From NCBI RefSeq assembly GCF_024807945.1, contig NZ_JANUFD010000015.1, positions 62,001-126,000 of the forward strand: 64,000 nucleotides of DNA, given 5' to 3'. This stretch comes from Pseudomonas sp. JUb42 (GTDB taxonomy: Bacteria; Pseudomonadota; Gammaproteobacteria; Pseudomonadales; Pseudomonadaceae). Positions 16,227 through 24,418 of this stretch are shown here, in pieces. Under the pieces are notes generated by a model that did not search any database, was not told where the DNA came from, and saw only the letters and a list, made by a program, of their open reading frames with translations. The first letter of the stretch is position 1, and each line of letters opens with the position of its first letter. A program made the position numbers and the translations under genes.

Positions 16227-17282
16227 TCACAAGGTACGTGCGTAGAACGGCGTCAACTTGCCAAGTGCAGCGTCCACATACTTGGGAACCCAATAGGTTT
16301 CGATGTGCGTGGCGCCGTCGATAATGAACAGTTCCTTGTCTTTCGTACCCGTGGCCCTAGGGAAAGCATCTTGGGTCATGTAAAGGCTGTCGGCTTTGCT
16401 GCCAGCGATCATCAGCAATGGTTGATTGATCAGCTCGATCTGGTTGGTGGCGTCGAAACGCATCAAATCCAGTAGGCTGCTGGTGGTGTACTTAAAGGTC
16501 GAGTTCGGGTGCGCGTGTGTTTTCCAGTAGTACTCGTAGCCCTGGCGGTACAGTTCGAAGGGCAGCTTGGCGATCTGCTCGTCGGTGAGGTTGGCGTCAC
16601 CCGAATAGAGCACCGCGCCACCAGCCGCCTCCTGAGCGCGTGCAGCGCGAGCCTGTTGCAGGCGTTGCTGGATGGTATCCAGTTGCGAGTCGTTGTAGCC
16701 GTTGCGACGCACCCGACCGGAGTTGAACATGCTAATGGTTGCCAGCGATTTGAAGCGTTTGTCGGTTTGCGCGGCGGCCAACGAATAGCCACCGCCGCCG
16801 CAGATGCCGAGCAAGCCCAGGCGTTTGCTATCAACCCCCGCGTACTGGGTAATGAAGTCGGCCATGCCATGGATGTCTTCGATGCGATACGCCGGCTTGT
16901 CGATGCTGCGAGGCTGTCCGCCACTAGCGCCCTGGTAGGCCGCATCGGCGGTGATCGTGATGTAGCCCTGTTCAGCCAGTCGCTGGGCATACAGTCCGGC
17001 GACTTGCTCTTTGACGCCACCGTTCGGATGCGCAACCACGACGGTCGGGTAGACCTTCTTCGCATCGTAGTTGGCCGGGGTGTAAACGTTGGCCGCGATG
17101 TCCAGGCCATTTAACTTGTAGCTGACCGGATGGATGTTGACCTTGCCGGGCTCGTTCTTGGTAATGGCGCCGTCGTAAGTCAGTGTGAATGGGTTTTTTT
17201 TGTAGTCCGCAGCAAAGGCTTCGCCCGCAGAAAGGCCAACCAGCGCCGACATAAGCGTGGCTTTCATAAAGGTGTTTATCAC
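16227..17282 (-). CDS. exported dienelactone-hydrolase-like alpha/beta hydrolase with Cys nucleophile
   Basis: A 352-residue alpha/beta hydrolase. A signal peptide (INTFMKATLMSALVGLSAGEAFA) is predicted, with cleavage near residue 24. The nucleophile elbow reads GICGGGGYS with Cys161 instead of Ser, as in dienelactone hydrolases; VVVAHPNGG supplies the oxyanion region and DGATHIETY the His. Start is the GTG at 17282, with AGGAG 6 nt upstream; a longer frame begins at 17303. It is downstream of a lipoprotein hydrolase gene (57 bp) in a minus-strand cluster of exported enzymes. Probable periplasmic ester or lactone hydrolase; substrate unknown. Confidence 0.8.
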   Translation of the reverse strand: MINTFMKATLMSALVGLSAGEAFAADYKKNPFTLTYDGAITKNEPGKVNIHPVSYKLNGLDIAANVYTPANYDAKKVYPTVVVAHPNGGVKEQVAGLYAQRLAEQGYITITADAAYQGASGGQPRSIDKPAYRIEDIHGMADFITQYAGVDSKRLGLLGICGGGGYSLAAAQTDKRFKSLATISMFNSGRVRRNGYNDSQLDTIQQRLQQARAARAQEAAGGAVLYSGDANLTDEQIAKLPFELYRQGYEYYWKTHAHPNSTFKYTTSSLLDLMRFDATNQIELINQPLLMIAGSKADSLYMTQDAFPRATGTKDKELFIIDGATHIETYWVPKYVDAALGKLTPFYARTL

Positions 17283-17339
17283 TTGAAACTCCTGAGCAAT
17301 CAAAAGAAGGGCAGTTTGAAAAAGGGATGTGAGCCTTGG

Positions 17340-18410
17340 TCAGTCCAGATGCTTTTCTTTCAGGAAACTCGACACCAGATCCGCGATCTGCACGTTGTTC
17401 AAATCGGACATGGGGAAGTGGGTATTGCCCTTGATGCCGATCTCCGGCAAATGGATCAGCCTTACGTCACCGCCGTGCTGGTTGACCGCATCGCGCCAGA
17501 GCCGGGCCATCTTCAGCCGGGCGCGCCAACTGTCCTGCGCGGGCAAGTCGACGGCTTGTTCCGGGATGTTGTCGCCATAGACGATCAGGATTGGAATGCG
17601 CGTGAGCGCCATGAACTGATCCATTGGCACGGCCGCACCCTGCACCGTGTCGAACGCGCTGGGGATCGGCGCGGGTACCTGACCCTGCGGGAAGACGAAG
17701 CTGCTACCCGGCTCGAAGGCGACAATGGCCTTGACCTTGTCGTTCTTGATCGCGGTCAACCAACCCGGTCCACCACCTTGCGAGTGGGTGAACAGGATGC
17801 CGGAGCCGATTCTGTTGAAGACCGCCGATACACCCTCGCAGACCACACCCATGTCGAACGGCCCGGTGTTCGGTGTCATTGCCCGGAAGAATTGCTCGCG
17901 CGTCTGTGCATCCTTGGCAACTTGCACGCCGTTGAAATAGTTGGGCCACAAGCCGATGCGAAACTGGTTGAACCACAGTTGTTCGTCCGGCGTCGGTTTG
18001 ACCGTCGCCTCGACCATGCTGCGGCCGGCATTGCCACGTCGCGGCTGGTCGATCAGGTACACACCGAAATGGCGTCGCAGGAAAATGTTCTGGAAGCCTT
18101 CGCGGCCATCGGCGGTGGTTTCCCAGGTCTTGGAGAACTGACCAGCGCCATGCCACATGACGATGGGTAGTTTCCGGGCATCGACCGGGATTTGGTAGAA
18201 GGTGTAGGCATGGTCACCGTGATAGGTCTGGCCATCCGGAGCCATCGGCTTGCGCGGGTTGAACATGCCCGGCGCAGTGGTCATCGTTCCACCGGCGGCG
18301 AAGCTGCCTTGCGCCTGAATCAGTAAAGGGCCGGAACCATCGGGCTGGTTCGCGCAGGCTGCCAACAGGCTGAGCAGGGTGATGCTGAACAAGCGTTTTG
18401 CATGGTTCAT
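17340..18410 (-). CDS. alpha/beta hydrolase lipoprotein
   Basis: A 356-residue protein with an N-terminal lipoprotein signal: MNHAKRLFSITLLSLLAAC with the lipidation Cys at 19. The fold shows VMWHGAG (oxyanion), the nucleophile elbow THSQGGG with Ser210, and a C-terminal acidic/His region (VYGDN, GNTHFP). It resembles Pseudomonas esterases annotated simply as alpha/beta hydrolases. It starts 1 bp from the stop of the carboxymuconolactone-decarboxylase-family gene, so the two are co-translated or at least in one operon. Likely anchored in the envelope. Confidence 0.82.
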   Translation of the reverse strand: MNHAKRLFSITLLSLLAACANQPDGSGPLLIQAQGSFAAGGTMTTAPGMFNPRKPMAPDGQTYHGDHAYTFYQIPVDARKLPIVMWHGAGQFSKTWETTADGREGFQNIFLRRHFGVYLIDQPRRGNAGRSMVEATVKPTPDEQLWFNQFRIGLWPNYFNGVQVAKDAQTREQFFRAMTPNTGPFDMGVVCEGVSAVFNRIGSGILFTHSQGGGPGWLTAIKNDKVKAIVAFEPGSSFVFPQGQVPAPIPSAFDTVQGAAVPMDQFMALTRIPILIVYGDNIPEQAVDLPAQDSWRARLKMARLWRDAVNQHGGDVRLIHLPEIGIKGNTHFPMSDLNNVQIADLVSSFLKEKHLD

Positions 18411-18411
18411 G

Positions 18412-19185
18412 TTATTTCACCGAAGCTTCAAGGGCCTGGGTCAGCGCCGTGTTTGCACGTTCGGCGGTCTGTGCATCGCCGTGCTTTTTCAACTGCTCGA
18501 TGACTTGGCGCAACTGCGCTGCGCTGAGCCCGACACGCAGACTCGCCAGCATGTGCGAGCGCAATTGCGATTCCACACCCGGCGTCGCCGCCAGCGCCCC
18601 GACGGTGGCCAGTTCGCGGCTTTGCCAGTCAAGGTTGTCGCGCTCGAAGATGTCGCCAAACAGATGGGTTTGCAGAAACCGGTTGATCACCGGAGCGAAC
18701 TCGAACACCGGGCCTTTGACCGGGGAACCGGAAATCTTCGTTTGATTTGCCGTGCCGGCCGCCAGCAGATCATCACCGGTTGGAGTGGCACGGCTTGGCT
18801 CACGCCCCGGTGCATCCTCGATGCCACGTTGCTTGCGCATCTGCACCACCGTCATCAGTTCGTTCAGGGCGTTGAGGCTGCGCGGAAAGCCGACGTAGGC
18901 ATAGAGCTGCACCAGAATTTCCCGGGTCTCACTGATGGTCAAGCCGGCATCGAGACCTTGGTTGAGCGCCGCGTTGAGTGAGGGCATGTCACTGGTCGCC
19001 ATGAACGCTGCGATCAGGGGAATCGCCTGTTGTTGGCTCGACAGCGTTTCTGCGCTGGCTTGTGTGCGGGTCATGGTTTGCGATGCCTCGGCGGCTTGAG
19101 TGGTAACACTGAACATCACACCAAGGCTCAGACAGAGCACCATCAGCGCGGGATAGGGGCGGGACTTGCTTGCGTCAGTGGTCAT
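18412..19185 (-). CDS. exported carboxymuconolactone decarboxylase (CMD)-family protein
   Basis: A 257-residue protein with a signal-like hydrophobic N-terminus (PYPALMVLCLSLGVMFSVTTQA, residues 11-32). It contains two CMD/AhpD-like helical repeats: DMPSLNAALNQGLDAGLTISETREILVQLYAYVGFPRSLNALN (about 67-110) and NLDWQSRELATVGALAATPGVESQLRSHMLASLRVGLSAAQLRQVIE (about 183-230). It lacks the CxxC typical of AhpD peroxidase cores, so a peroxidase role is doubtful. The product is predicted to be periplasmic. It abuts the lipoprotein hydrolase gene and follows a cupin gene after 228 bp. Confidence 0.8.
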   Translation of the reverse strand: MTTDASKSRPYPALMVLCLSLGVMFSVTTQAAEASQTMTRTQASAETLSSQQQAIPLIAAFMATSDMPSLNAALNQGLDAGLTISETREILVQLYAYVGFPRSLNALNELMTVVQMRKQRGIEDAPGREPSRATPTGDDLLAAGTANQTKISGSPVKGPVFEFAPVINRFLQTHLFGDIFERDNLDWQSRELATVGALAATPGVESQLRSHMLASLRVGLSAAQLRQVIEQLKKHGDAQTAERANTALTQALEASVK

Positions 19186-19275
19186 CGTGAAAGGCTCCGT
19201 GCATTGCGGGGTCGCTGCGGTGTCGCTGGATCGTACGGAGGACGGTTGTGGTGATTAACCCCGATATTGCGCAAG

Positions 19276-19300
19276 GACTCCTGAGCAGAACTCATGAGTC
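19276..19300. promoter_or_regulatory. imperfect palindrome upstream of the CMD-family gene
   Basis: GACTCCTGAG (19276-19285) and CTCATGAGTC (19291-19300) form a dyad with one mismatch. It lies about 90 bp upstream of the CMD gene start. A T-run follows on the plus strand, so it could be an operator or a plus-strand terminator. The remainder of 19186-19413 holds no gene. Confidence 0.3.
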
Positions 19301-19413
19301 GTTTTTACAATTGCAGCTGAAACCTGGCGTCGCCGCTCAAATACGGGGGCTTGAGGAGTTTTGATGGCTCAACGCGAAGGAGCTGCGCTACGGTTTCGAC
19401 ACATTCGGTAACT

Positions 19414-19881
19414 TCATTTGTCGGCGTATTGCGCCTCCGAGACTTTCTCTGCCCAAGTCACGGTCTTGCCGTCCTCGGCTTCTGCAATCGCGATGTGGGT
19501 CATGCCGTTACTGGCGGTGGCACCATGCCAGTGACGGGTGTGCGGCGGAATCCAGACAATATCGCCCGGATGGATTTCCTGTCGCGGCCCGCCTTCTTGC
19601 TGCACGTAGCCTACCCCGGCAGTGACGATCAGCGTTTGCCCCAACGGATGGCTATGCCAGGCGGTGCGCGCACCGGGTTCGAAGGTCACCGTGCCGCCGC
19701 CGATGCGCGACGGCAGATCACCGTTGAACAGGCCATCAACGCGTACCGCGCCGGTGAAGTTTTCAGCAGCGCCCTTGATCGAGGGCTGGGCGCCGTTCTG
19801 GGTGATGCGGATTTCGCTGGCGGCCTGGGTTTCTGCACTCAACAGCGACAAGGCAACAAGCGGTGCGATCAATCGGTTCAT
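19414..19881 (-). CDS. exported cupin-domain protein
   Basis: A 155-residue protein with a cleavable signal (MNRLIAPLVALSLLSAETQA). The cupin barrel shows motif 1, RTAWHSHPLGQTLIVTAGVGYVQQEGG, and motif 2, GDIVWIPPHTRHWHGAT, with His residues placed to bind a metal. Such small cupins accompany aldo/keto reductases and CMD proteins in LysR-controlled clusters of Pseudomonas and other Proteobacteria. It sits 59 bp downstream of an aldo/keto reductase gene. Periplasmic; catalytic activity unknown. Confidence 0.83.
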   Translation of the reverse strand: MNRLIAPLVALSLLSAETQAASEIRITQNGAQPSIKGAAENFTGAVRVDGLFNGDLPSRIGGGTVTFEPGARTAWHSHPLGQTLIVTAGVGYVQQEGGPRQEIHPGDIVWIPPHTRHWHGATASNGMTHIAIAEAEDGKTVTWAEKVSEAQYADK

Positions 19882-19940
19882 CGAATGAACTCCTGTCAGA
19901 CAGTGAAGCTGCGCCGAGCCCGGCGCAGCGGTGGCAAGGC

Positions 19941-20933
19941 TCAGAGCCCGGTCATTTTCAGCGCCGATTCCGGCAAGCGTTCACCGTGCACCTGGATCTG
20001 CGCCATCTGCTCATTGATTACACGCAGATCGTCGCCGGTCAGTTCCAGTTCGATCGCGCCCAGGTTCTCTTCCAGTCGGTGTTGTTTGGTCGTGCCCGGG
20101 ATCGGTACGATCCATGGTTTCTGCGCCAGCAACCAGGCCAGTGCGACTTGTGCAGGCGTCGCCTGCTTGCGCTCGGCAACGGCCTTCACTACGCCGACCA
20201 ACGCCAGGTTGGCCTTGCGCGCTTCAGGTGAAAAACGCGGCACAAAATTGCGGAAGTCGCTGGCGTCAAACTGGGTTTTCTCATCGATCTGCCCCGTGAG
20301 GAAGCCAGCGCCGAGCGGACTGAACGGCACGAAGCCGATACCCAGTTCCTCCAGTACGCCAAGCAGTTCATGCTCCGGGCCACGCCAGAAAAGCGAATAC
20401 TCGCTCTGCACCGCCGCTAGCGGTTGCACGGCGTGTGCCCGGCGGATGGTTTGCACGCCGGCCTCGGACAGGCCGAAATGCTTGACCTTGCCCTCGGCGA
20501 TCAGCTCCTTGACGGTTCCGGCCACATCTTCAATCGGCACTTGCGGATCAACGCGATGCTGATAAAACAGGTCGATGCGATCAGTGCGCAAACGCTTCAA
20601 CGACGCCTCTGCCACGGCGCGGATATGGTCAGGTCGGCTATTGGTGCCGCCGCCTCGTGCACCGGTCACCAGGTCAATATCGAAACCGAATTTGCTGGCG
20701 ATGACCACCTGTTCGCGGATCGGTTGCAAGGCCTCGCCCAACAACTCTTCATTCGCGAATGGGCCATACGCCTCGGCGGTGTCGAACAAGGTGATGCCTT
20801 GTTCATGGGCCGAGCGAATCAGCTTGATCATGCTCGGTTTGTCGGCGGCCGGGCCGTAGGCGGAGGTCATGCTCATGCAGCCGAGGCCCAATGCGGAAAC
20901 TTCCAGGCCGTTGCCCAAAGTGCGTGTTTTCAT
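19941..20933 (-). CDS. aldo/keto reductase
   Basis: A 330-residue NADP(H)-dependent aldo/keto reductase of the AKR13-like group. The barrel begins MKTRTLGNGLEVSALGLGCM. Catalytic residues are visible: Asp51 in LFDTAEAYG, Tyr56, Lys near 81 (VIASKFGF) and His in YQHRVDP. The cofactor-binding IPGTTKQHRLEENLGA lies near 280-295. It reduces aldehydes/ketones in the cytoplasm. A paralogue with very similar sequence lies 0.6 kb upstream (21546-22535), separated by a flavodoxin-like gene (25 bp gap). Confidence 0.9.
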   Translation of the reverse strand: MKTRTLGNGLEVSALGLGCMSMTSAYGPAADKPSMIKLIRSAHEQGITLFDTAEAYGPFANEELLGEALQPIREQVVIASKFGFDIDLVTGARGGGTNSRPDHIRAVAEASLKRLRTDRIDLFYQHRVDPQVPIEDVAGTVKELIAEGKVKHFGLSEAGVQTIRRAHAVQPLAAVQSEYSLFWRGPEHELLGVLEELGIGFVPFSPLGAGFLTGQIDEKTQFDASDFRNFVPRFSPEARKANLALVGVVKAVAERKQATPAQVALAWLLAQKPWIVPIPGTTKQHRLEENLGAIELELTGDDLRVINEQMAQIQVHGERLPESALKMTGL

Positions 20934-20958
20934 GGTGCTTCTCCAATCCAGAAATCGA

Positions 20959-21549
20959 TCAGCGCGTGAGAGGGTGATCGCTCAGCCAGCCATTCACGCG
21001 CTCCATGGTCTTGCGCTCTTGCTCACCCTCCATCAAAAAACCTTCCGTCACCTTAGCCTTGGACGCGTGCTTTTCGAGGACGCTGCGGCTATTGCCCAAG
21101 CCGTAGCCACCGTGGGTGTTGAAGGGGATGAGGGTTTTGCCAGTCAGGTCGTGAGCGCTCAGAAAAGCACGCACGATTGGCGGGGTAGTCTCACCCCAGA
21201 TCGGAAAGCCAAGATAAATCGTCTCGTAGTCGCTCATAGCGTGAACCTTGCTTTCCAGCTCGGGCTCGAAGCCGTTGTCGCGCTCCTGACGCGCCCGCTC
21301 CACGGTTTGCAGGTAATCCTCGGGATAGGCTTTGGCCGGACGGATCTCGAACAGGTCGGCACCCAATCTGCGCTGGATGAGGCCGGCGACCACGCGGGTA
21401 TTGCCGGAGCGCGAAAAGTACGCGACCAGAATTCGCGAGCCTGAACGTGGTATTTCGCTCGCGTTTTGCGTATCGGCGAGTGACAGCAGCGGTGCGCTCG
21501 CCAGTGCAGCGATGACCGTGCGCCGTAGCGGATCGTGATCGTTGTTCAT
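20959..21549 (-). CDS. flavodoxin-family protein with Tat-like signal
   Basis: A 196-residue flavodoxin-like protein. The N-terminus PLRRTVIAALASAPLLSLA resembles a Tat signal, suggesting export of a folded, FMN-loaded protein. The phosphate-binding loop is YFSRSGNTRVVA (about 45-56), followed by LGFPIWGETTPPIVRAFL and TLIPFNTHGGYGLGNS, as in flavodoxin_4-type proteins. The start codon overlaps the stop of the upstream aldo/keto reductase by 4 bp (ATGA), showing translational coupling. It may pass electrons to an exported partner of the cluster; that is inference. Confidence 0.85.
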   Translation of the reverse strand: MNNDHDPLRRTVIAALASAPLLSLADTQNASEIPRSGSRILVAYFSRSGNTRVVAGLIQRRLGADLFEIRPAKAYPEDYLQTVERARQERDNGFEPELESKVHAMSDYETIYLGFPIWGETTPPIVRAFLSAHDLTGKTLIPFNTHGGYGLGNSRSVLEKHASKAKVTEGFLMEGEQERKTMERVNGWLSDHPLTR

Positions 21550-22535
21550 CGCCCGACGCGCGCCTTGAGGGCCTCGGGATAACGCTCGCCTTCGATGCGG
21601 ATCTGCGCCAGTGAGGTGTCAATGGACTGGAGTTCGGCCGCGTCGAGGATGATGTCCGCGCCGCCAAGGTTTTCTTCCAGGCGATGCAATTTGGTCGTCC
21701 CGGGAATCGGCACAATCCACGGCGCCTGCGCGAGCAACCAGGCCAACGCAATCTGCGCCGGTGTCGCTTGTTTTTGCGCGGCGATCTGGCGGATCAAAGC
21801 CACCAACCCTTGATTGGCTTGCAGTGCCGACTGGCTGAAGCGCGGCACGATGCTGCGAAAATCGTCGCTGCCGTATGTGGCGTCGGCCGCTACTGTGCCG
21901 GTGAGAAAACCCTTGCCCAGTGGACTAAACGGCACGAAGCCGATCCCCAGCTCCTTGAGCGTCGGCAGGGTTTCCTGCTCAGGCTCACGCCACCACAATG
22001 AGTATTCGCTTTGCAGCGCCGTGACTGGCTGCACCGAATGTGCACGGCGAATGGTTTGCGCACCGGCTTCCGACAGGCCGAAGTGCTTGACCTTGCCTTC
22101 GCCAATCAGATCTCTCACCACACCGGCGACGTCTTCAATCTGTACGTCCGGGTCAACCCGATGCTGGTAAAGCAAATCGATGAAATCGGTCTTAAGTCGG
22201 CGCAATGAGCCTTCGACGGCGAGTCGAATGTGTTCAGGGCGACTATTTAGAATCTGCTGCTTATTGTCGGCACCGAAGGTGAAGCCGAACTTGGTGGCGA
22301 TGACCACTTGATCGCGAACTGGCGCCAATGCCTCACCCACCACTTGTTCGTTCAGGTACGGACCGTAAACCTCGGCGGTGTCGAAGAAGGTAACGCCTCG
22401 GTCAACCGCCGAACGGATCAGCGCAATGGCTTGTTGCGTGTCAGTCGCCGGGCCGTAGCCATGGTTCAAGCCCATGCAACCCAAGCCCAAGGCTGACACT
22501 TCGAGTGAACTGTTTCCGAGTGTGCGCTTGTGCAT
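21546..22535 (-). CDS. aldo/keto reductase (paralogue)
   Basis: A 329-residue aldo/keto reductase closely similar to the product of 19941-20933. FFDTAEVYG holds the catalytic Asp and Tyr, VIATKFGF the Lys, and YQHRVDPDV the His. IPGTTKLHRLEENLGG is the NADP-binding region. The ATG at 22535 is chosen because GGGAG lies 6 nt upstream and the family N-terminus (MHKRTLGNSSLEVSALGLGCMG) starts there; a frame from 22631 adds unrelated residues. It is the first gene of the minus-strand redox cluster. Confidence 0.9.
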   Translation of the reverse strand: MHKRTLGNSSLEVSALGLGCMGLNHGYGPATDTQQAIALIRSAVDRGVTFFDTAEVYGPYLNEQVVGEALAPVRDQVVIATKFGFTFGADNKQQILNSRPEHIRLAVEGSLRRLKTDFIDLLYQHRVDPDVQIEDVAGVVRDLIGEGKVKHFGLSEAGAQTIRRAHSVQPVTALQSEYSLWWREPEQETLPTLKELGIGFVPFSPLGKGFLTGTVAADATYGSDDFRSIVPRFSQSALQANQGLVALIRQIAAQKQATPAQIALAWLLAQAPWIVPIPGTTKLHRLEENLGGADIILDAAELQSIDTSLAQIRIEGERYPEALKARVGR

Positions 22536-23007
22536 TTCGATCTCCCAACGTTTGCGTTGGGGAAACAGTAAGCCAGCTAACGAGTGGAGACTAGACGGGT
22601 AGATCGGCAAGGGTTCATGAGGTTTGCTCATCAGTCCCAGAAGAGAGGGAGGTGGCGCATTGCCCTAAAACATGCCCAGGCGCTCTTAGCAAGGACATAC
22701 TCAGTTCCCCATGCAGAATTCCTTCTGGCACAGAATCTGTAGTGGTCTAATGAAACCGGACACCCATTTAGGCGCGATGGTCGCGAGTAGACCCAATACA
22801 TCCCCTGGCATCCGGCAGATGCTGGCCGGAGCTGTTATTCGAGGCATGCGCAAACGCAAAGCCGATCCACTTATCGAGAGCGCGCCCAACACAATGACCA
22901 TTAGAATGGGCCCTTCATCAATTTCTCGGTTGCCCTTGCTCGTGGCCTAACGTCTACTCTAATCCGCGCCAGATTGCCCCACTCATTACTTTCTCGATGA
23001 CCTCACC
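22536..23007. other. gene-free interval with a possible insertion-sequence end
   Basis: No convincing gene is seen in these 472 bp. Around 22738-22773 the sequence TGTAGTGGTCTAATGAAACC resembles terminal repeats of IS elements found in pseudomonads, but no transposase or second end is visible. The promoter of the leftward aldo/keto reductase operon should lie in the first 150 bp. Confidence 0.3.
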
Positions 23008-23694
23008 ATGAAACGTTTCGTTCTGCTCGACACAACCCCGATCCCCGAAAGCGACGCAGCCCTATGCCTGTTCGAGTACGGCGAAGACTTCGTGATCAAG
23101 ATCCTGGGTGGTGATGGCGGGCAGTTGATGAACACTCGCATGCACGGTTCCGAAGACGCCCTGGCCGAGATCCCTTGCCGCAAGGTCGCCGGCCGGCCCA
23201 ATTCCCGGGTATTGGTCGGCGGGTTGGGCATGGGCTTCACTTTGGGATCGGCGCTCAAACATTTGGGCGCGACCGCCGAGGTCGTGGTCGCCGAGTTGGT
23301 GCCGGGGGTGGTCGAGTGGAATCGAGGACCGCTGGGAGAGAAGGCCGGGCGCCCGTTGCTCGACCCTCGCACGGTGATCCGCATGGAAGATGTGGCCAAA
23401 GTGCTGCAAGCCGAACCGCAAGGCTTTGACGCGATCATGCTCGACGTCGACAACGGCCCCGAAGGTCTCACCCAAAAAGCCAACAGCTGGCTGTATTCCG
23501 CCGCTGGCCTGAGCGCTTGCGCCAAGGCCCTGCGGCCCAAAGGCGTGCTCGCTGTGTGGTCGGCCAGCGCGGACCGGCTGTTTTCCGACAAATTGAAGAG
23601 GGCCGGCTTCAAGGCTGAAGAAGTTCAGGTGTTTGCCCACGGCAACAAAGGCACCCGGCACACCATCTGGATTGCCGAAAAGCTTAAGGGCTAA
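23008..23694 (+). CDS. spermidine synthase-like / class I SAM-dependent methyltransferase-fold protein
   Basis: A 228-residue Rossmann-fold protein of the spermidine-synthase-like family. The glycine-rich VLVGGLGMGFTLGSAL (about residues 68-83) is the nucleotide-binding motif I, VVVAELVPGVVEWNRG is motif II with its acidic residue, and FDAIMLDVDNGPEG (about 141-154) corresponds to the acidic active-site loop. These stand-alone short homologues usually lack the N-terminal beta-strand domain of true spermidine synthases, so polyamine synthesis is not assured. It stands alone between noncoding regions. Confidence 0.82.
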   Translation: MKRFVLLDTTPIPESDAALCLFEYGEDFVIKILGGDGGQLMNTRMHGSEDALAEIPCRKVAGRPNSRVLVGGLGMGFTLGSALKHLGATAEVVVAELVPGVVEWNRGPLGEKAGRPLLDPRTVIRMEDVAKVLQAEPQGFDAIMLDVDNGPEGLTQKANSWLYSAAGLSACAKALRPKGVLAVWSASADRLFSDKLKRAGFKAEEVQVFAHGNKGTRHTIWIAEKLKG

Positions 23695-23795
23695 GCCTTT
23701 AACGTCCGAACTTGTTGCCTATGAGGTCCATGCTTGTCCTTCAACATATATGGAGGACACGTCATGCCTATCACCGTATTCCAATCGAAAAGCAG

Positions 23796-24032
23796 AAAGC
23801 TCCGCTCCGTCTCAGAGACATTTGGGAAATTCGAGTCAGGCTCCAGCTAACAGGGAAAACCAGAGATGAGGCGCTCTTCGATCTGGCCATCGACAGCAAA
23901 TTAAGTGCGTGAGATCTCACCAAGCTGCGGGTTAGCGACATCTCACACGGCCAACGCGTCTCGCCTCGGGTTCTTGTGATGCAGCAAAAGACTAAACGGC
24001 CGGTGCAGTTCGAAAGGTCACCAGTATGCTGA
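23796..24032 (+). pseudogene. phage-type tyrosine recombinase/integrase remnant
   Basis: The frame beginning near 23796 translates as KAPLRLRDIWEIRVRLQLTG, then KTRDEALFDLAIDSKLSA, a stop (TGA at 23910-23912), then DLTKLRVSDISHGQRVSP and VMQQKTKRPVQFE, ending at another TGA (24030-24032). This matches the N-terminal/core part of a family of short integrases common in Proteobacteria. The first stop stands where a Cys codon is usual (TGC to TGA). The C-terminal catalytic Arg-His-Arg-Tyr part is not recognisable. It is a decayed mobile-element gene with no intact partner. Confidence 0.7.
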
Positions 24033-24418
24033 AACCACACGGGCCCTGGAGAGAACCCTTCTAATCCCCGTTGCACCAAAACGCTTATCTTCAACCCGGT
24101 CTTGATCAAACCGTTCTGCTTACTCACGCCACCCGGTTTCGGTGGGAAAGTTTCACTGATATTTTATTCACGATGACCTTCTTACTGTCTATAAGGCTAT
24201 GCGGCAAGGAGCAGGCCGGTATTGGCGGAAAGTTACCTTTCAGGATGCCTGATTGAGGATCTATAAATACTGAGCTTTCCTATGGCTGTGTGGCAGGATG
24301 TCAGCGGTCGTCTGGCCGGGTCATAGATCAGGTCCGCATACCCGGTAACGTAGCGATTGGCCTTGAGTCCAGTCTTGTAAGCGCTGTAAGAGAACACCCA
24401 AGGATCCGGAGTGAGTAC
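24033..24418. other. gene-free interval after the integrase remnant
   Basis: No supported gene is seen. The interval may hold decayed downstream parts of the integrase and, near its end, the promoter and GGAG (24408-24411) of the alpha/beta hydrolase gene. Confidence 0.4.

Noticed and set aside
17130..18170. 346-codon plus-strand frame opposite the hydrolase genes
   Set aside because: Antisense to two signal-bearing hydrolases; no domain and no start site.
22711..22950. 79-codon plus-strand frame in the intergenic region
   Set aside because: No ribosome-binding site, no recognisable similarity; it crosses the possible IS-end sequence.
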